Below, in pieces: positions 53,742 to 63,856 of a stretch of 64,000 nt of DNA. The position numbers and the translations under genes are program-made. How positions within the stretch are numbered: position 1 is the first letter of the stretch; every line of letters starts with the position of its first letter. This DNA is from Helicobacter sp. NHP19-003 (lineage in GTDB: Bacteria > Campylobacterota > Campylobacteria > Campylobacterales > Helicobacteraceae), in contig NZ_AP024814.1 in NCBI RefSeq assembly GCF_019703305.1, forward strand, positions 124,001 through 188,000, in the 5' to 3' direction. The notes under the pieces are model-generated. The model did no database searches. It was not told where the DNA came from and saw only the letters and a list, made by a program, of their open reading frames with translations.

Positions 53742-55463
53742 TTGCGCTTACGCTTTTTATGGCCTTGTTTACCGGTTTCTTTAATGGCTAATGGGTTTCA
53801 AATCTCCGAGCAGAGCCTGAATGGCACCGCTTTGGGCTCGGCTTATGTGGCTGGGGCACGCGGGGCGGATGCGAGTTATTACAACCCAGCCAACATGGGT
53901 TTTACCAACGATTGGGGGGAAAACCGCAGCGAGTTTGAGGTGACCAGCACGGTCATCAACATCCCCGCTTTTAAATTTATGGTACCTGGCAGCAATCAAG
54001 GGCTTTACTCCATCACCAGCCTTATGGTGGACAAGAGCAAGCAGAATTTATTAAAAATTCTAGGCATTTTGGGGCTGGGCGATGTCGGATCCGTCGTAGG
54101 CGATAAAATCATCATCAATGGCCTGCCCGCTGCCCAAAAACTCATCAACAACCTAGAGAATTTAACCAACCAAAAGGTCGTTACCGTGGCCTCTATGCCT
54201 AGCGATCAAGTGGTGCCCGGCTGGACGGGCACGACCAATTTCATCTTGCCCAAATTCTTTTATAAAAGCCGCACGCACAATGGCTTTACTTTTGGGGGCA
54301 GTTTTACGGCCCCCTCAGGACTTGGCATGAAGTGGCATGGGCCCGGGGGCGAATTCCTGCGCGATGTTTTTATCATGATGGTTGAGCTTGCCCCCAGCAT
54401 CAGCTACACCATCAACAACCGCTTTTCTGTGGGCGTGTCGGGGCGTGGGCTTTACGCCACGGGCAGTTTTAACAACACCGTGTATGTGCCCTTGCACGGC
54501 GCATCAGTGCTCACCGCAAGCCAAATTTTGGGTCTGCCCAACAAAGTCTTTAGCCAGCAAGTCCCAAGCTCCATGCGCCAGCAACTCGCCAGCATCGGTT
54601 GGCAACCCGCCATCAACTGCCAACCCAATGTTGATCCCAATTCCACAGAGTGCCAAGCTTACTATAGTGGGCTCAAGCAAATCATGCGCTACAGTGGGCT
54701 GCAACAAGCCGACTCCGATCTGTATGGAACGGCGCAAGTGGTGCAACAGAGCAATGGCAGTGCGTGGAGCGGTGGTTATCGAGCAGCGGCGAGCATGCGC
54801 GTGTTTGACAATGGCATGTTTTCTGTGGTTTACAACAGCAGTGTAACCTTTAACATGCGTGGCAGGCTGACCGCTTTAACGGAACTAGGGCCAAGTTTAG
54901 GCGATGTGCTGACAAGGGGGAGCTTGAACATTAATGTGTCCTTACCCGAAATGCTCGACATCGCCTATGCTCACGAGTTTTTCAAGCACCATTTGCGCAT
55001 CGAGGGGGTGTATCGGCGCACTTTTTGGTCGCAGGGCAATAAATTCTTGGTAACCCCAGACTTTGCCAATGCGAGCTATCAGGGCATCGGCGGGGCGGTG
55101 CAGACCTTAAACTCGGCTACCCTTAAAAAGATGGTGGGGCTGGCGGACTTTAGCGGGGTGATGAATATGGGGGCGGGCTGGCGCGACACCAACACCTTTA
55201 GGGTGGGCGCGACTTACATGGGGCGCTCTTTGCGTTTAATGGGGGCGTTTTGCTACGATCAGGCCCCTAGCCCGCAAGAGGCGATCGGCATTCCCGACTC
55301 CAATGGCTACACCATCGCCTTTGGGGCAAAATATAATTTTAGGGGTTTTGACATCGGCTGGGGGGGGACTTTCACCTTTAAAAGCAACCGCAATGGCTAT
55401 TACCAATCCAACGACCTAGGACAATTGCGTATTTTCTCTGCATCTTTGGGTTATCGCTGGTAG
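53742..55463 (+). CDS. FadL/TodX-type outer-membrane transport protein
   Basis: 573 residues, TTG start with GGGAG six bases upstream. After a signal, NGFQISEQSLNGTALGSAYVAGARGADASYYNPANMGF is the N-terminal hatch region of FadL-type channels, which conduct hydrophobic compounds such as fatty acids. FGGSFTAPSGLGMKWHGPGG and the final AFGAKYNFRGFDIGWGGTFTF...SLGYRW follow the barrel pattern. The substrate is unknown. It has a relative in H. pylori. Confidence 0.88.
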   Translation: MRLRFLWPCLPVSLMANGFQISEQSLNGTALGSAYVAGARGADASYYNPANMGFTNDWGENRSEFEVTSTVINIPAFKFMVPGSNQGLYSITSLMVDKSKQNLLKILGILGLGDVGSVVGDKIIINGLPAAQKLINNLENLTNQKVVTVASMPSDQVVPGWTGTTNFILPKFFYKSRTHNGFTFGGSFTAPSGLGMKWHGPGGEFLRDVFIMMVELAPSISYTINNRFSVGVSGRGLYATGSFNNTVYVPLHGASVLTASQILGLPNKVFSQQVPSSMRQQLASIGWQPAINCQPNVDPNSTECQAYYSGLKQIMRYSGLQQADSDLYGTAQVVQQSNGSAWSGGYRAAASMRVFDNGMFSVVYNSSVTFNMRGRLTALTELGPSLGDVLTRGSLNINVSLPEMLDIAYAHEFFKHHLRIEGVYRRTFWSQGNKFLVTPDFANASYQGIGGAVQTLNSATLKKMVGLADFSGVMNMGAGWRDTNTFRVGATYMGRSLRLMGAFCYDQAPSPQEAIGIPDSNGYTIAFGAKYNFRGFDIGWGGTFTFKSNRNGYYQSNDLGQLRIFSASLGYRW

Positions 55464-55539
55464 TTTAAACGCCGTTTTTAAACACATTACAAGTCCTTTT
55501 AGCTAAAATTGAGCTTTTATTTTATTTTTAAGGATTGTG

Positions 55540-57140
55540 ATGCCACAGCCGAGCGTTGGCCGCTATGTCCCTTGGGTTGGATTTGTAGTCGGTCTTGTGT
55601 TGGCTTTATTGGTGTATTTTTCCATGTCCGCCCACTTGGAGAGCATCCAGCACAGCCTCAACCAGCCTAAATTAAAGATCGAGAGCATGCCCTTTGTGGC
55701 TGCCATCGCAGTTTTAATGGGGGTGTGGTGGATGAGTGAGGCGATTGAATTGGTGGCGACCGCTTTGCTGCCCCTAGTGCTGTTTACCCTCTGTGGGGTG
55801 GCAAGCTTTAAAGATGTGGGCGCAAGCTACGCCTCCCCCATTATCTTTTTGTTCATGGGGGGGTTTGTGCTGGCGATGGCGATGCAAAGGTGGAATTTAC
55901 ACACCAGAATCGCTTTAAACATCATCGCTTTGGTGGGGACCAGCCCTAGGGCACTGGTCGCCGGCTTCATGCTCGCCACAGCGTTTTTGTCTATGTGGGT
56001 GAGCAACACCGCCACGGCCGTGATGATGATGCCCGTAGGCCTTAGCGTGTTGCAATTAGTCGCCAAACTCTTAGAACAAAACCAAGAGCAAGCAAAACCC
56101 TTGGACTCCAGCCCGCTTTCACGCACCAGCACACAAGGAGGGATTTTACAAAACATTGTAGACAAAGGCAAGGATGCCAAAACCCCGGTGCACCGCACTA
56201 ACTTTAGCGTGTGCCTGATGCTAGGCATCGCCTACAGTGCCTCTATTGGCTCGCTAGGCACGCTCATAGGCACACCCCCCAATGCGCTTTTAGCCGGCTA
56301 CATGCAAGAAGCCTTGCATGTGAAAATCGACTTTGGCAAGTGGATGATCCTTGGCATGCCTTTATCTTTACTCATGCTCTTTGCCACTTGGGCACTGCTC
56401 ACTCATGTGATCTTTCCCATTAAAATCAAAAACATCCCCGGAGGCAAAGAGATGATCCAAGAAGAGTTAAAGAAACTTGGGCGCATGGACGGCGGGGAGC
56501 GCTGGGTCGCCATCCTCTTTGTGCTCGCCTCTCTTGCTTGGACTTTCTTAGGCAGTTTTTTACACTCTAGGGGGGTTAAAATTGCCAATGTGGATTCAAT
56601 CATCGCGATGGCTGTGGCAGTGCTTTTATTCATCATCCCCGCACAAAACACCCGCCTTATTGATTGGAACACCATGAAAAAGCTCCCCTGGGATGTGCTC
56701 TTGCTCTTTGGCGGGGGGTTAGCCCTTTCAGCGCAATTTTCTAAAACGGGGCTGTCCTTGTGGATCGGCAAGCAAGTCGCCTTGCTAGGGCATATCCCCC
56801 TCTTGCTCTTGATTGTGCTTGTAACAACTATGGTGATTTTTTTAACAGAGATCACCTCCAACACCGCCACCGCCGCCGCCTTCTTGCCCGTTTTGGGGGT
56901 GTGGCTTTGGGGCTGGGATTTCATGGGGCTGAAGTGTTGCTCCTCACCGTTCCTGTAGCCCTTGCCGCCACTTGCGCCTTCATGCTCCCTGTAGCGACCC
57001 CACCCAACGCGATCGCCTATGGCTCGGGCTATTTGCAGATGAAGGACATGATCAAGGCCGGCTTGTGGCTCAATTTGATCGGCATTGTCCTCATCAGTAC
57101 CTTTGCTTATAGCCTTGTTCACATCATTTTTACACACTAA
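55540..57140 (+). pseudogene. DASS-family (SLC13) sodium/anion transporter, one-base frame break near the 3' end
   Basis: The frame from the ATG at 55540 runs to 56958 and holds most of a DASS transporter: ASPIILFLMGGFVLAMAM-type helix, MWVSNTATAVMMMPVGLSVL (first SNTxT), GTLIGTPPNALLAG and a second [15 protein letters not shown]. At a run of five Gs (56895-56899) the frame breaks. The other frame continues with [43 protein letters not shown] (second TPPN motif) and ends at 57140. One more G would restore about 533 residues. DASS proteins carry dicarboxylates or sulfate with sodium. It precedes cdsA-dxr, as in H. pylori. It may be a real pseudogene, a switch or an error. Confidence 0.8.
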
Positions 57141-57149
57141 AGGATCGCA

Positions 57150-57941
57150 ATGCAACTCAAATCAAAATTTTCTGGGGAAAGGGCACGTTACTTCACGGGG
57201 GTGGCTTTGCTCATTTTGGCCACCATCGTGTTGTCTTTGGACTCCTTGTGGTTGTTTTGGGCAGTGTTGGGCATTCTCTATTTGATCGGCGCTCACGAAG
57301 CCTTGCACCTTTACCAAAAAATCTATGGCTATGCACCCAATGTGTGGCACTATGTGGGCTTGACCTTTGTGTGGTGTTTTGTCTACATCGCCCCGCCCAT
57401 TGAGAGCACGGTGATGATAGGGATGTTTGTGGTCGGGTTCTTGGCTTATAAGGGCTTTGATGTGCACCACAGCTTTATCTTTATTTACCCCACTTTGCCT
57501 TTTGTCTACATTTTGGCTTTGTTTAGAGAGTTTGGGGTGATGGCGGTGGTGTGGCTCGTGGCAGTGGTGGTGTTTGCCGATGTGGGGGCGTATTTTGGCG
57601 GGCGGCTCTTTGGCAACATCCCCTTAAGCCCCTCTTCGCCTAAAAAAACCCTTGAGGGGGCGTTTGTCGGTTTCATGTTTGCGAGCGTGGTGGGGGGGCT
57701 GGTGGGCTTAAAGTATGTGGGCTTTCTCTACGCCTTTGTAACCAGCGCAATTATGGCCATCAGCGCCATTTGGGGGGATTTGTATGAGAGCTCTTTGAAA
57801 AGGCGGGCGGGGGTGAAAGACAGCGGGAGCATCTTGCCCGGACATGGGGGGGTTTTAGACCGCCTAGATGCCATGTTCTTTGCCGCTATAAGTTTGCACT
57901 TCCTGCTATGCACGAAAGCCGCTATAGAAGCCGCTTTATGA
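57150..57941 (+). CDS. cdsA: Phosphatidate cytidylyltransferase CdsA
   Basis: 263 residues and about seven helices. The C-terminal signature KRRAGVKDSGSILPGHGGVLDRLDAMFF is the CdsA motif. VFADVGAYFGGRLFG is also conserved. It makes CDP-diacylglycerol for phospholipids. It overlaps dxr by 4 bp (ATGA). Confidence 0.95.
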   Translation: MQLKSKFSGERARYFTGVALLILATIVLSLDSLWLFWAVLGILYLIGAHEALHLYQKIYGYAPNVWHYVGLTFVWCFVYIAPPIESTVMIGMFVVGFLAYKGFDVHHSFIFIYPTLPFVYILALFREFGVMAVVWLVAVVVFADVGAYFGGRLFGNIPLSPSSPKKTLEGAFVGFMFASVVGGLVGLKYVGFLYAFVTSAIMAISAIWGDLYESSLKRRAGVKDSGSILPGHGGVLDRLDAMFFAAISLHFLLCTKAAIEAAL

Positions 57942-59035
57942 TCATTTTAGGCAGCACAGGCTCAGTGGGGCGGCAAGCCCTAGAAGTGGCAGAGCTGTTT
58001 AACTTACCCATAGAAGCTTTAAGCGCCGGGCGCAATGTGCAGCTTTTAAACGCCCAAATCGCCGCCCATAAACCCAAAAAAATTGCGATTTTAGAAAAAC
58101 AAGACTACCCCCACTTGCAAGTCCCCGCAGGCACAGAGGTGTTTATTGGGGGGGAGGGGATCGCCCAAATGGTGGCAAGTAGCCAAAGCCCCTTGGTGCT
58201 CAACGCCCTTGTGGGCTTTAGCGGGCTAGAACCCAGCTTGTGTGCTTTTAAAGCGGGCAAGACTTTAGCTTTAGCCAATAAAGAGTCTTTGGTGGTGGGC
58301 GGGTGGCTTTTAAAAGGGGCGCACATTTTGCCCATTGATAGCGAACACTTTGCGCTCAATGTGCTGCTCAAAAACACACCTAAAGAACACATAGACACTT
58401 TGTTTTTAACCGCCAGTGGGGGGGCTTTGCGCGACACCCCTCTAGAGCAAATCGCAAACCAAAGCCTTGAGGAGGTCTTGCAACACCCCAACTGGCAAAT
58501 GGGTGTGGACATCACCATCAACTCGGCAAGCATGGCAAATAAACTCTTTGAGCTCGTGGAGGCGCATTGGCTCTTTGGAGGGCTTAAAGTGGATGCATGT
58601 CTTGAGCGCAGCTCAAGTGTACACGCTTTGGTGCGCTTTAAAGACCAAAGCTACCATGCACAACTGAGCCATCCCGACATGCGCCTGCCCATCATCCATG
58701 CCCTAAGTCCAGAAAACGCCCCAAACGCCCCCACAAAGCCCCTTGAAATATTTAGCACCCCGTTTAAATTCGAGCCCATAGACACCGACAGATACCCCCT
58801 TTGGAGGTTTAAAGACTTGCTTTTACAAGAGCCCAAGCTGGGCGTGGTGCTCAACGCCAGCAATGAAGAGGCCCTACAAATTTTCAAGGCGGGGGCGATG
58901 CCCTTTGGCAAAATAAGCGCACTGGTGGCGCATAGTCTAGAACACTTTAAAGACAAACTCCCGCCCCTAGAAAATTTAGAGCAAATCCAAGCCCTAGACA
59001 AGGAAGTACGCCACTTCGTGCAGGCTTTAGACTAA
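57938..59035 (+). CDS. dxr: 1-deoxy-D-xylulose 5-phosphate reductoisomerase
   Basis: 365 residues from the ATG at 57938 (MIILGSTGSVGRQ), overlapping cdsA. An upstream in-frame start at 57908 is inside cdsA. NADPH loop GSTGSVG, ALANKESLVVGG, LPIDSEHFAL and TASGGALRDTP are typical, followed by NASNEEAL. It makes MEP for isoprenoids, the pathway used by ispA. Confidence 0.95.
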   Translation: MIILGSTGSVGRQALEVAELFNLPIEALSAGRNVQLLNAQIAAHKPKKIAILEKQDYPHLQVPAGTEVFIGGEGIAQMVASSQSPLVLNALVGFSGLEPSLCAFKAGKTLALANKESLVVGGWLLKGAHILPIDSEHFALNVLLKNTPKEHIDTLFLTASGGALRDTPLEQIANQSLEEVLQHPNWQMGVDITINSASMANKLFELVEAHWLFGGLKVDACLERSSSVHALVRFKDQSYHAQLSHPDMRLPIIHALSPENAPNAPTKPLEIFSTPFKFEPIDTDRYPLWRFKDLLLQEPKLGVVLNASNEEALQIFKAGAMPFGKISALVAHSLEHFKDKLPPLENLEQIQALDKEVRHFVQALD

Positions 59036-59083
59036 ACTTTTTAGGTGGGCTAAAAACTTAAGTTAGGGTTAATCTTTTTTAGA

Positions 59084-59089
59084 TAGAAT
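59084..59089 (+). promoter_or_regulatory. -10 box for tRNA-Pro
   Basis: TAGAAT lies 10 bases upstream of the mature tRNA 5' end. Confidence 0.45.
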
Positions 59090-59099
59090 TGGCCCTTCA

Positions 59100-59177
59100 C
59101 GGAGTATGGCGCAGCCTGATTAGCGCGCACCCTTGGGGTGGGTGAGGTCGTGGGTTTGAATCCCGCTACTCCGACCA
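59100..59177 (+). tRNA. tRNA-Pro (anticodon GGG)
   Basis: A complete 78-nt cloverleaf with encoded CCA. The acceptor CGGAGTA pairs with TACTCCG, with C1-G72 and A73 as in tRNA-Pro. The anticodon stem CACCC/GGGTG places GGG at 34-36 in loop TTGGGGT. Unusually, the D-loop has G18-A19 and the T-loop is TTTGAAT, so the nearly universal G19-C56 pair is replaced by A19-U56. Confidence 0.9.
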
Positions 59178-59277
59178 TTTCCTCTTGAATTTTTTACCCA
59201 GCAAGCGTTTGGATAGATTGTGGATTTTTAGTCATGGCTTTCGTAGGTTTTGTCTGCCCTAACCCCCCCTTGTGTGT

Positions 59278-59502
59278 CTACTTTTTCCCTCTAATCAAAG
59301 GCCTTTCGTAGTTGATGTCGTCGTCTTGGTTTTGCTGGTTGCTTTGTTGTGTCGTTTTTTTCGTGCTTTGGGTGCTTTGGGCAGAGGTTTTCTGTGCGGC
59401 GGCGGGTTTGTTGGGCGTTGTGTTTTTAGCAGGGGTGCTTTGGGTGCACCCTGTGATTAAAAGAGTTGCCAAAAGGGCGGTGCTTAAAGCGTGTTTTTCC
59501 AT
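59278..59502 (-). CDS. Small Ser/Thr/Gln-rich lipoprotein
   Basis: 74 residues from the ATG at 59502 (MEKHALSTALLATLLITGC), with a lipobox ending at Cys19; a frame extension back to 59547 is unlikely. The mature part is low-complexity (repeats of QST, KT, QN) and ends in a short charged tail. No function is known. Confidence 0.7.
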   Translation of the reverse strand: MEKHALSTALLATLLITGCTQSTPAKNTTPNKPAAAQKTSAQSTQSTKKTTQQSNQQNQDDDINYERPLIRGKK

Positions 59503-59574
59503 AGGCTTCCTTGTGTAAATTTTCAAAAACCCGCTATTATAACACACTTTGCACCTAAGATTGCCAAAACGGCA

Positions 59575-60591
59575 CTAATGTGGCAAATCGTAAATGGGGC
59601 AGTCTTTCACGCCGATGTGGTGTCTTGTGAATTTTTCCACATTGGCTTGGGCTTTTTTGGGATCGGTGACCCAAGTTTTGTAAAACTCAAAGGGGCATTC
59701 GGCCACGCCTTTATCCCCATCGCCACTGATGAAGACCCCACTATAGCCTCTGTGTAAGAGTTTGAAGAGTTGGTTTTGGCTTTGGTCGTGTTTACGGGCA
59801 TCGCGGATTTCGTGCACGGAGAGTTGGGCGTATTGAATCCCATACTCTTCTTCCCCACACTCACCCAAAGTGCGTCCGTCAAAGCCCACAATGCTGGAAT
59901 GCCCGAAGTAAGAATACACCCCGTCAAACCCGGCGGCGTTGGCCACCGCCACATAGCATTGATTTGCCCACGCCATAGATTTGACCATATTGATTTGTTG
60001 TTCTTTAGCAGGATACATATAGCCTTGACAGCGCACAATGAGCTCGGCCCCACGCATCGCACAGTCGCGCCAAATTTCAGGATAGTTGCCATCATCGCAG
60101 ATGATGAGAGAGACTTTTAAGCCCTTGGGGCCTTCCACGACATAGGTTTTGTCCCCCGGATACCAACACTCAATAGGACACCAGGGCAAAATTTTGCGGT
60201 ATTTTTGCACAATCTCGCCCTTGTCGTTGATTAAAATCAAGGTGTTGTAGGGGTTCTTTTTAGGGTCTTCGTGCTTTTCACCCGTTAAAGAAAACACGCC
60301 CCACACCTTGTTCTTTTTGCAGGCGTTGGCAAAAATCGTGGTTTCTTCACCAGGCACACTCGCCGCCGTGTCAAACATTTCTTTGCGATCATACATGATG
60401 CCGTGCGTGCTGTACTCGGGAAAGATGATCAAATCTAGCCCAGGCAAACCTTGTTTCACGCCTGTGATCATGTCTGCAATTTTATGGCAATTGTCTAGGA
60501 CATCTTGTTTAGTGTGTAGCCTAGGCATTTTGTAATTCACCACCGCCACGCCAACGGTGTCTGGACTGCTGCTGATATCTCCGTGTCGCAT
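59575..60591 (-). CDS. amiE: Aliphatic amidase AmiE
   Basis: 338 residues from the ATG at 60591 ([16 protein letters not shown]), preceded by GAAGGAG. The catalytic triad of the nitrilase family is E59 (FPEYS), K133 (KYRK) and C165 (IICDDG). The sequence is of the AmiE type, close to H. pylori AmiE; formamidase AmiF differs at the N-terminus. It hydrolyses short amides and gives ammonia, which helps acid resistance. The 70-bp upstream region holds a TATATT box. Confidence 0.95.
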   Translation of the reverse strand: MRHGDISSSPDTVGVAVVNYKMPRLHTKQDVLDNCHKIADMITGVKQGLPGLDLIIFPEYSTHGIMYDRKEMFDTAASVPGEETTIFANACKKNKVWGVFSLTGEKHEDPKKNPYNTLILINDKGEIVQKYRKILPWCPIECWYPGDKTYVVEGPKGLKVSLIICDDGNYPEIWRDCAMRGAELIVRCQGYMYPAKEQQINMVKSMAWANQCYVAVANAAGFDGVYSYFGHSSIVGFDGRTLGECGEEEYGIQYAQLSVHEIRDARKHDQSQNQLFKLLHRGYSGVFISGDGDKGVAECPFEFYKTWVTDPKKAQANVEKFTRHHIGVKDCPIYDLPH

Positions 60592-60661
60592 TGTTGCTCC
60601 TTCAAATATAATCAAAATGCGCCAAAACTTTAAACCTGCAAGGTAAACGCTTTTTTAACAT

Positions 60662-61651
60662 TTAGCAAATCCTAGGCAACAGCTCGCCCTCTAGGATGTC
60701 TAAAGGGCGTTTAGAGCCCCATGGGGTTTTTAAAGTTACGCCGCGCCCAGCCACCACCTCCCCGATGACACACGCCTTTTTGGCCCCCCCCTCTTGCAAC
60801 AGAGCGCAAACTTGGCGCGCATCCTTTGCCTCCACGCAAAGCACGCACACCCCCTCATTGGCGAGCATAAAAGGCTCTAGCCCTAAAATCTCACACACCC
60901 CCCTAACCCCCTCTAAAATGGGGATGCAATCTTCCTCCACCTCTATGCCCACACCTGAACTTTGCGCCCACTCGTGCAACACAGAGGCTAAGCCCCCCCT
61001 TGTCGCGTCCCTTAAAGCGTGGAGTTTGCACCCGCTTTGAAACACGGGTTCTAAGAGGGGGTATAGTTGCTGACAATCGCTGACTAAAGGCGTGTCTAGC
61101 TGGATTTCTGCCCTTTGGGAGAAGAGCACTGCCCCATGCGTGCCGATAGCTCCGCTTACAATGATCACCTGCCCCTCTTTAAGATTTTTTGCGCTCAAAT
61201 GTGGGTAAAGCACAGGACCTAGGGCGGTCGTGTTGATGAAAATTTGATCCACACAGCCCTTTGGCACAACTTTGGTATCCAAAGAGAGCAGTTTAAGCCC
61301 CCCTAAGCGCAGTTGCGCTTGCATAGAAGCCAAGATTTCTTGCAAAAGCGCAACCTCTAGCCCCTCCTCCAAGATGAAGCCCACGCTTAGGTACTCAGGA
61401 TGCGCCCCTTGCATGGCAACATCGTTTGCGCTCCCACACACGCACAGCTTGCCGATGTCTCCCCCTTTAAAGATGGGCGGATCGACCACAAAGCTATCAG
61501 TGCTAAGGGCTAATGCCCCCCTAGCCTCAAACACCCCCGCATCCTCACCCTCTGCTGTTAAAAACCCTTGCAAATGGGGCATAAAAACTTTATGGATGAA
61601 GTCTTGCGCCTCTTTGCCCCCATTGCCACAGCTTAAAGCCACAACTTGCAT
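60662..61651 (-). CDS. hypE: Hydrogenase maturation protein HypE
   Basis: 329 residues of the PurM/SelD-like fold. It ends in PRIC, the C-terminal Cys that HypE turns into thiocyanate for the CN ligand of [NiFe] hydrogenase. LSTDSFVVDPPIFKGGDIGKL and DATRGGLASVLHEWA are typical. This is not SelD: it lacks the N-terminal Sec/Cys loop, and the gene lies next to hypF. It follows hypF by 9 bp. Confidence 0.95.
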   Translation of the reverse strand: MQVVALSCGNGGKEAQDFIHKVFMPHLQGFLTAEGEDAGVFEARGALALSTDSFVVDPPIFKGGDIGKLCVCGSANDVAMQGAHPEYLSVGFILEEGLEVALLQEILASMQAQLRLGGLKLLSLDTKVVPKGCVDQIFINTTALGPVLYPHLSAKNLKEGQVIIVSGAIGTHGAVLFSQRAEIQLDTPLVSDCQQLYPLLEPVFQSGCKLHALRDATRGGLASVLHEWAQSSGVGIEVEEDCIPILEGVRGVCEILGLEPFMLANEGVCVLCVEAKDARQVCALLQEGGAKKACVIGEVVAGRGVTLKTPWGSKRPLDILEGELLPRIC

Positions 61652-61660
61652 ACAGCCCCT

Positions 61661-63850
61661 TTATAATGAATTTGCTACAAAATGCGCCTGCCCTAACGCC
61701 AAAGCCCCGTCTGTGGGGGGCAGTAGTTTTGGCAGGAAAAACACCCGATTTTTAAAAATCTCTTGGATGGTGTCGCCTAGCAAGCGGTTTAAAAACACCC
61801 CCCCGCCTAGCAGTAGGGGTAAATCGTAGCGCACAGATAAATTTAGGGCGATGTGGGCTAGGGTGTTGTGGAATTTCTTGGCCACTAGGGCGTGATCTTG
61901 GGCTAAAATGTCCGCCTCCATTGCCCTTAGCATAGGGGCGATCGAGATGTCCTTTTGGATGTCAAAGGGGTAGATGTCGTTGGTAGGATGGGTGGCAGCC
62001 AAGCTCTCTAATTGCATGGCGCTTTGGGCTTCATAGGTGTTAAACGCCCCGACCTGACAAAAGCTCGCCACAGCATCAAACAGCCGCCCCACAGAAGTGC
62101 TAGAGATGAGCGCCATTTGTTTATTTAGCAAGGTGGCGACATTTTGTGCTTTTTGGGGATCTAAAAGCAGGGGGGCAAAGGCTAGGTTATGTTGGTGGGC
62201 TAGAGCGTAGCCTAGCGTGTGTGCATCTTTTAGCAGCTCGGTAGAGCGGGGGTAAAGCGTGGCTTGTAGGCTGTGTAAGTGCTTGGTGTGAAACTTGCCC
62301 CCTTGATAGGTGGCTAAAAACACCTCCCCACCCCAAAGGCTCTTTTCTGGAGACAGCCCAAAGCCATCGCAAATGAAGGCCAAGAGGGCTTGCCCCTCTT
62401 TAAGGGGGTGTTCTAATCCCCACTCGGCAAGCAGGGCGTGCAGGTGGGCGGCGTGGTGCTGCACCTCTTTAAGGGGGGCGTGTTGCTCTTTGCCGATTTG
62501 GCTAGCCGTGTAATTGGGGTGCAAATCTAGCCCCACAACTTCGGGCTTGGCATAAAGTTTGGTGAAAAAGTTTAAATCCTGCTGATACCTCTCAATGCTT
62601 GCCACGCTCTCAAGGGCACTAAGCTCAGGCGTAACCAAACAACCCTCTTTGATGAAGCATAAATTCGCCTTGTTTTGCGCCCCCATGCCTAGCGTGTTTT
62701 GCGATGCATTTAGGGGCAAGTGCAAGGGGGCATAGCCTCTAGCTAGGCGTATAAGGCGCATTTGCCCTGCTACAAGGCGCACCACGCTATCGTCAATGCC
62801 ATGCACAATGGGGCGTTTGTGGTCTAAAATGCTAAGTTTAGGAAATTTGGCTTGCAACTCCTCTAACTCTGTGATGATGGGCTCGCTTTTTAAATTTGCG
62901 CTTGTGAAAACAAGCACCCCCACTTCTTGTAAGATGAGATGGTGCAAGGCGGTGTAGGGCAAGAGTATGCCCAAAGTGTCTAGGTTTGGGGCTAAGTGGT
63001 TGTAAAGATCTGTTTTTTTGCGCGCCAACACAATCGGGGCTTCTTTGGAGCTTAGGGCTTTTAGCTCTTGGGGGTTTAAATGCACGCATTTTAACGCCTC
63101 TTTTGGGCTAGCCACCATTAAGGCTAAAGGCTTGAAGGGGCGGGTTTTTAAGGCGCGGATTTGTTCTATCGCCCCCTTGTTGTCGGCTAAAGCTGTGAGC
63201 GCAAAGCCCCCCACGCCCTTGATCGCCACCACCTCTCCCCTTTTTAGGGCGTTTATGGCTTCTTGTAGGGCGTTTTGGTGTGCTGTGCCTTTTTTGTCAT
63301 AAAAGTTCAAACTAATGGGGCATTTGGGGCAGCTTAAAGTTTGGGCAAAAAAACGGCGGTTTGCGGGGTCGTGGTAGTCCTTGACACAATCTTCACAGAG
63401 TGTAAAATTTTTCATAGAAGTGTGGGGGCGATCAAAAGGCAAGCCCTCAAGCAAGCTAAAGCGCGGACCACAATGCGCGCAAGCCGTGAAGGGGTAGAGA
63501 TAAAAACGGCTATTGGGGTCTTGTGTGTCTTTGAGGCAATCCGCACATATGGCCAAATCTAGGGGTAGGTTGTCCCTTAGGTTTAAAGAAATTCCACGAC
63601 TCGGGGCGATGTGAAAGGGGCAGTTTAGGGGGGCGGTGGGCTCGTTGGTGATGTTTGTGATTTGGGCTTCTTTGGGCTTATGCGCCAGCTCTTTTAAAAA
63701 TGCGTCCAAATGCGCCCTTTCAAGCACCACTTCTACTTGCCCACCCACATTGCAAACAAAGCCTTTTGTGCCAAGCTTTAGGGCGGTGTTGTAAATGAAG
63801 GGGCGCAAGCCCACGCCCTGTACCCGTCCACTGATGACAAGCTTAACCAA
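61661..63850 (-). CDS. hypF: Carbamoyltransferase HypF
   Basis: 729 residues. The acylphosphatase domain has GRVQGVGLRPFIY (8-20). Two zinc fingers have CxxC pairs at 102/105, 124/127, 152/155 and 174/177. A YrdC domain (about 190-370) includes KGVGGFALTALADN. A Kae1-like domain has EVQHHAAHLHALLAE. HypF makes carbamoyl-AMP and loads HypE. The two form an operon after the agmatine deiminase gene. Confidence 0.96.
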   Translation of the reverse strand: MVKLVISGRVQGVGLRPFIYNTALKLGTKGFVCNVGGQVEVVLERAHLDAFLKELAHKPKEAQITNITNEPTAPLNCPFHIAPSRGISLNLRDNLPLDLAICADCLKDTQDPNSRFYLYPFTACAHCGPRFSLLEGLPFDRPHTSMKNFTLCEDCVKDYHDPANRRFFAQTLSCPKCPISLNFYDKKGTAHQNALQEAINALKRGEVVAIKGVGGFALTALADNKGAIEQIRALKTRPFKPLALMVASPKEALKCVHLNPQELKALSSKEAPIVLARKKTDLYNHLAPNLDTLGILLPYTALHHLILQEVGVLVFTSANLKSEPIITELEELQAKFPKLSILDHKRPIVHGIDDSVVRLVAGQMRLIRLARGYAPLHLPLNASQNTLGMGAQNKANLCFIKEGCLVTPELSALESVASIERYQQDLNFFTKLYAKPEVVGLDLHPNYTASQIGKEQHAPLKEVQHHAAHLHALLAEWGLEHPLKEGQALLAFICDGFGLSPEKSLWGGEVFLATYQGGKFHTKHLHSLQATLYPRSTELLKDAHTLGYALAHQHNLAFAPLLLDPQKAQNVATLLNKQMALISSTSVGRLFDAVASFCQVGAFNTYEAQSAMQLESLAATHPTNDIYPFDIQKDISIAPMLRAMEADILAQDHALVAKKFHNTLAHIALNLSVRYDLPLLLGGGVFLNRLLGDTIQEIFKNRVFFLPKLLPPTDGALALGQAHFVANSL

Positions 63851-63856
63851 AGCAAC

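Noticed and set aside
59100-59177. Anticodon TGG for tRNA-Pro
   Set aside because: The five-pair stem CACCC/GGGTG fixes the loop as TTGGGGT, which puts GGG at 34-36.
59575-60591. Formamidase AmiF
   Set aside because: The N-terminus (MRHGDISSS) and length fit AmiE, while AmiF starts differently.
60662-61651. SelD as partner for selB
   Set aside because: The fold is related, but the terminal PRIC and the hypF neighbour show HypE.
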